Source: [Candidatus Thermochlorobacteriaceae] bacterium GBChlB (lineage in GTDB: Bacteria > Bacteroidota > Chlorobiia > Chlorobiales > Thermochlorobacteraceae). Taken from it: DNA of 64,000 nt. Under the pieces are notes generated by a model, which was not told where the DNA came from, did not search any database, and saw only the letters and a list, made by a program, of their open reading frames with translations. A program made the translations under genes and the position numbers. Where the stretch lies: positions 1-64,000 of the forward strand of contig JPGV01000007.1 in NCBI GenBank assembly GCA_000724175.1, read 5' to 3'. Position 1 is the first letter of the stretch, and every line of letters starts with the position of its first letter. Of this stretch, positions 63,060 to 64,000 are shown piece by piece.

Positions 63060-63470
63060 TCAGTGTTTTGGCTGCGCTGCGGCAGGCGCGGTCTCGGTCG
63101 CTGGTTTGCCGTCGTAAATTTTCGCCTTCTTGTTGATTTCTTCCATCTGGATAGTATTGATGGAGGCGCGGCTGCCGTTGTCGAGCATCGTGAAGACGAT
63201 GAACACGGTCAGCGCTATCAGTGAAATCAAGAGAATCGCGCCGAAAAATTTGTTGTCGTGCAACAGGTGCATAAAAAACAAAACGACGAGCGAGGCTTTA
63301 ATGGTGGCGACGACCATTGCGACAATCATATTCCAACTGCCGAAATCGAACCCGGCAACCCAGACCGTAACGGCGGTTAAAAACAACAGGCTTGCGCCGA
63401 CAGCTAAGTAGGTGTTGAGCGGTGTGATGTGAGACTGCGCGTGTGCGCCGGAAGTTTGTGGTATGTTCAT
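63060..63470 (-). CDS. Cytochrome c oxidase subunit IV
   Basis: The 136-residue protein has three membrane helices (about 19-38, 48-70 and 80-100) in the pattern of the small prokaryotic subunit IV: NTYLAVGASLLFLTAVTVW near the start, then IVAMVVATIKASLVVLFFMHLLHDNKFF. A polar Ala/Pro-rich tail follows. AGGAG lies about seven bases before the ATG. It follows subunit III and precedes ctaA. Confidence 0.88.
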   Translation of the reverse strand: MNIPQTSGAHAQSHITPLNTYLAVGASLLFLTAVTVWVAGFDFGSWNMIVAMVVATIKASLVVLFFMHLLHDNKFFGAILLISLIALTVFIVFTMLDNGSRASINTIQMEEINKKAKIYDGKPATETAPAAAQPKH

Positions 63471-63527
63471 AAGATACTCCTGAAAATTTTAACGATGCAA
63501 TTTTTCTCTTAACAGCGACCCGAAGTA

Positions 63528-64000
63528 TTACCCAATCAAATAAAGCAACGGGAAGAGGTAAATCCAAATTAGGTCGACCAAGTGCCAATAAAGACCAACG
63601 AGTTCAATCGGCGTATAGTAAGCGGCCGAAAACTTGCCTTTGATAGTTTGCAAAAGCACGATGGAAATAGCGATGATGCCGAAAAGCACATGCAAGCCGT
63701 GCGTGGCCGTCATTCCAAAATAAATGCTGAAAAAGATGTGCGGATTATTTCCGACAATTATGCCTTCCGAGCCGTCGTAGTGATAAAACTTTCCGGGCAG
63801 AAGTCCGAGATGAATTTTATGTTCGTATTCAAAATACTTGACGACGAGGAAGATAAATGCACAGGCGAGCGTCGCGGCGAGCAACCAGATGGTTTGGGCG
63901 CGCTTGCCGAGTTGCATGGCGCGAATGGCGAGCGCGACCGTCAGCGAACTGGTAATCAGCACAACGGTGTTGAATGCGCCCATTCCTACATTGAGCATTT
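63528..64000 (-). CDS. ctaE: Cytochrome c oxidase subunit III (5' end outside window)
   Basis: Subunit III supports the aa3-type terminal oxidase. The visible 157 residues contain four or five helices, beginning LNVGMGAFNTVVLITSSLTVALA, and end with the conserved MTATHGLHVLFGIIAI and VGLYWHLVDLIWIYLFPLLYLIG. In the family the LNVG..NT segment is about 50 residues into the protein, so the ATG at 63998 is probably internal and the gene continues beyond the window. Subunits I and II should lie next to it outside. Confidence 0.92.
   Translation of the reverse strand, partial: MLNVGMGAFNTVVLITSSLTVALAIRAMQLGKRAQTIWLLAATLACAFIFLVVKYFEYEHKIHLGLLPGKFYHYDGSEGIIVGNNPHIFFSIYFGMTATHGLHVLFGIIAISIVLLQTIKGKFSAAYYTPIELVGLYWHLVDLIWIYLFPLLYLIG

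Overview
The window reads as ordinary chromosome of a Gram-negative member of the Bacteroidota/Chlorobiota group, most likely a Chlorobi-type phototroph that also respires oxygen. Three things point there. First, there is a PucC/BCD-family membrane transporter, a family tied to (bacterio)chlorophyll-protein assembly, beside an NmrA-like reductase. Second, several promoters fit the Bacteroidetes pattern (TTTG, 19-20 bases, TAnnTTTG) and most genes lack a strong Shine-Dalgarno site. Third, heme A synthase and cytochrome c oxidase subunits III and IV sit at the right end. The species is inference. No reaction-centre, chlorosome or bch gene is present to prove phototrophy.

Layout. Bases 1-3.5 kb hold the 3' part of mutS and an orphan ABC permease. 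From 12.6 kb back to 3.6 kb a minus-strand run carries an RND adaptor and pump, an Rpn-type nuclease, radA, thiG, tenI, thiE and three tRNA genes (Glu, Arg, Arg). From 12.7 to 27 kb lie a secreted NUC1-type nuclease, a CtpE-like P-type ATPase, coupled aroK-aroB, an M48 and an S9 peptidase, the PucC-like transporter with its reductase neighbour, a roadblock-like protein with a cysteine cluster, and a purine/cofactor group (rdgB, guaD, pdxJ). From 27.2 to 34 kb is a complete TetR-DUF2147-TolC-adaptor-RND efflux operon with three copies of a palindromic operator candidate. From 34.2 to 38.1 kb are a heptose kinase, a cluster of hairpins, a putative 2OG-Fe(II) oxygenase, a candidate small RNA, a 73-residue protein and a CapA-like protein. 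From 38.2 to 41.9 kb is the operon ffh-rpsP-rimM-trmD-rplS.

From 42 to 49.3 kb is the most distinctive block: a chemosensory cassette with a PATAN-REC protein, a CheY-like receiver, CheW, a 602-residue protein of unknown family and a methyl-accepting protein whose sensor domain carries a heme c motif. No CheA, CheR or CheB is present. From 49.3 to 58.5 kb come a fasciclin lipoprotein, aconitase, a lipase-like hydrolase, a FabL-type enoyl-ACP reductase, TerC, a pterin pair (GTP cyclohydrolase I and pyruvoyl-tetrahydropterin synthase), a cysteine-rich unknown protein and a membrane metallophosphoesterase with an internal Tat motif. From 58.6 kb to the end are purF, a membrane protein, tRNA-Ala, queC, ctaA and two cytochrome oxidase subunits, the last cut by the window edge.

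No insertion sequence, prophage, integron, CRISPR array or plasmid feature was seen. The candidates for something undescribed are the CheA-less cassette with its 602-residue protein, the TetR operator set, the candidate small RNA near 36.5 kb and the roadblock/cysteine-cluster protein. All assignments come from reading motifs and remembered family patterns. No database search was run.
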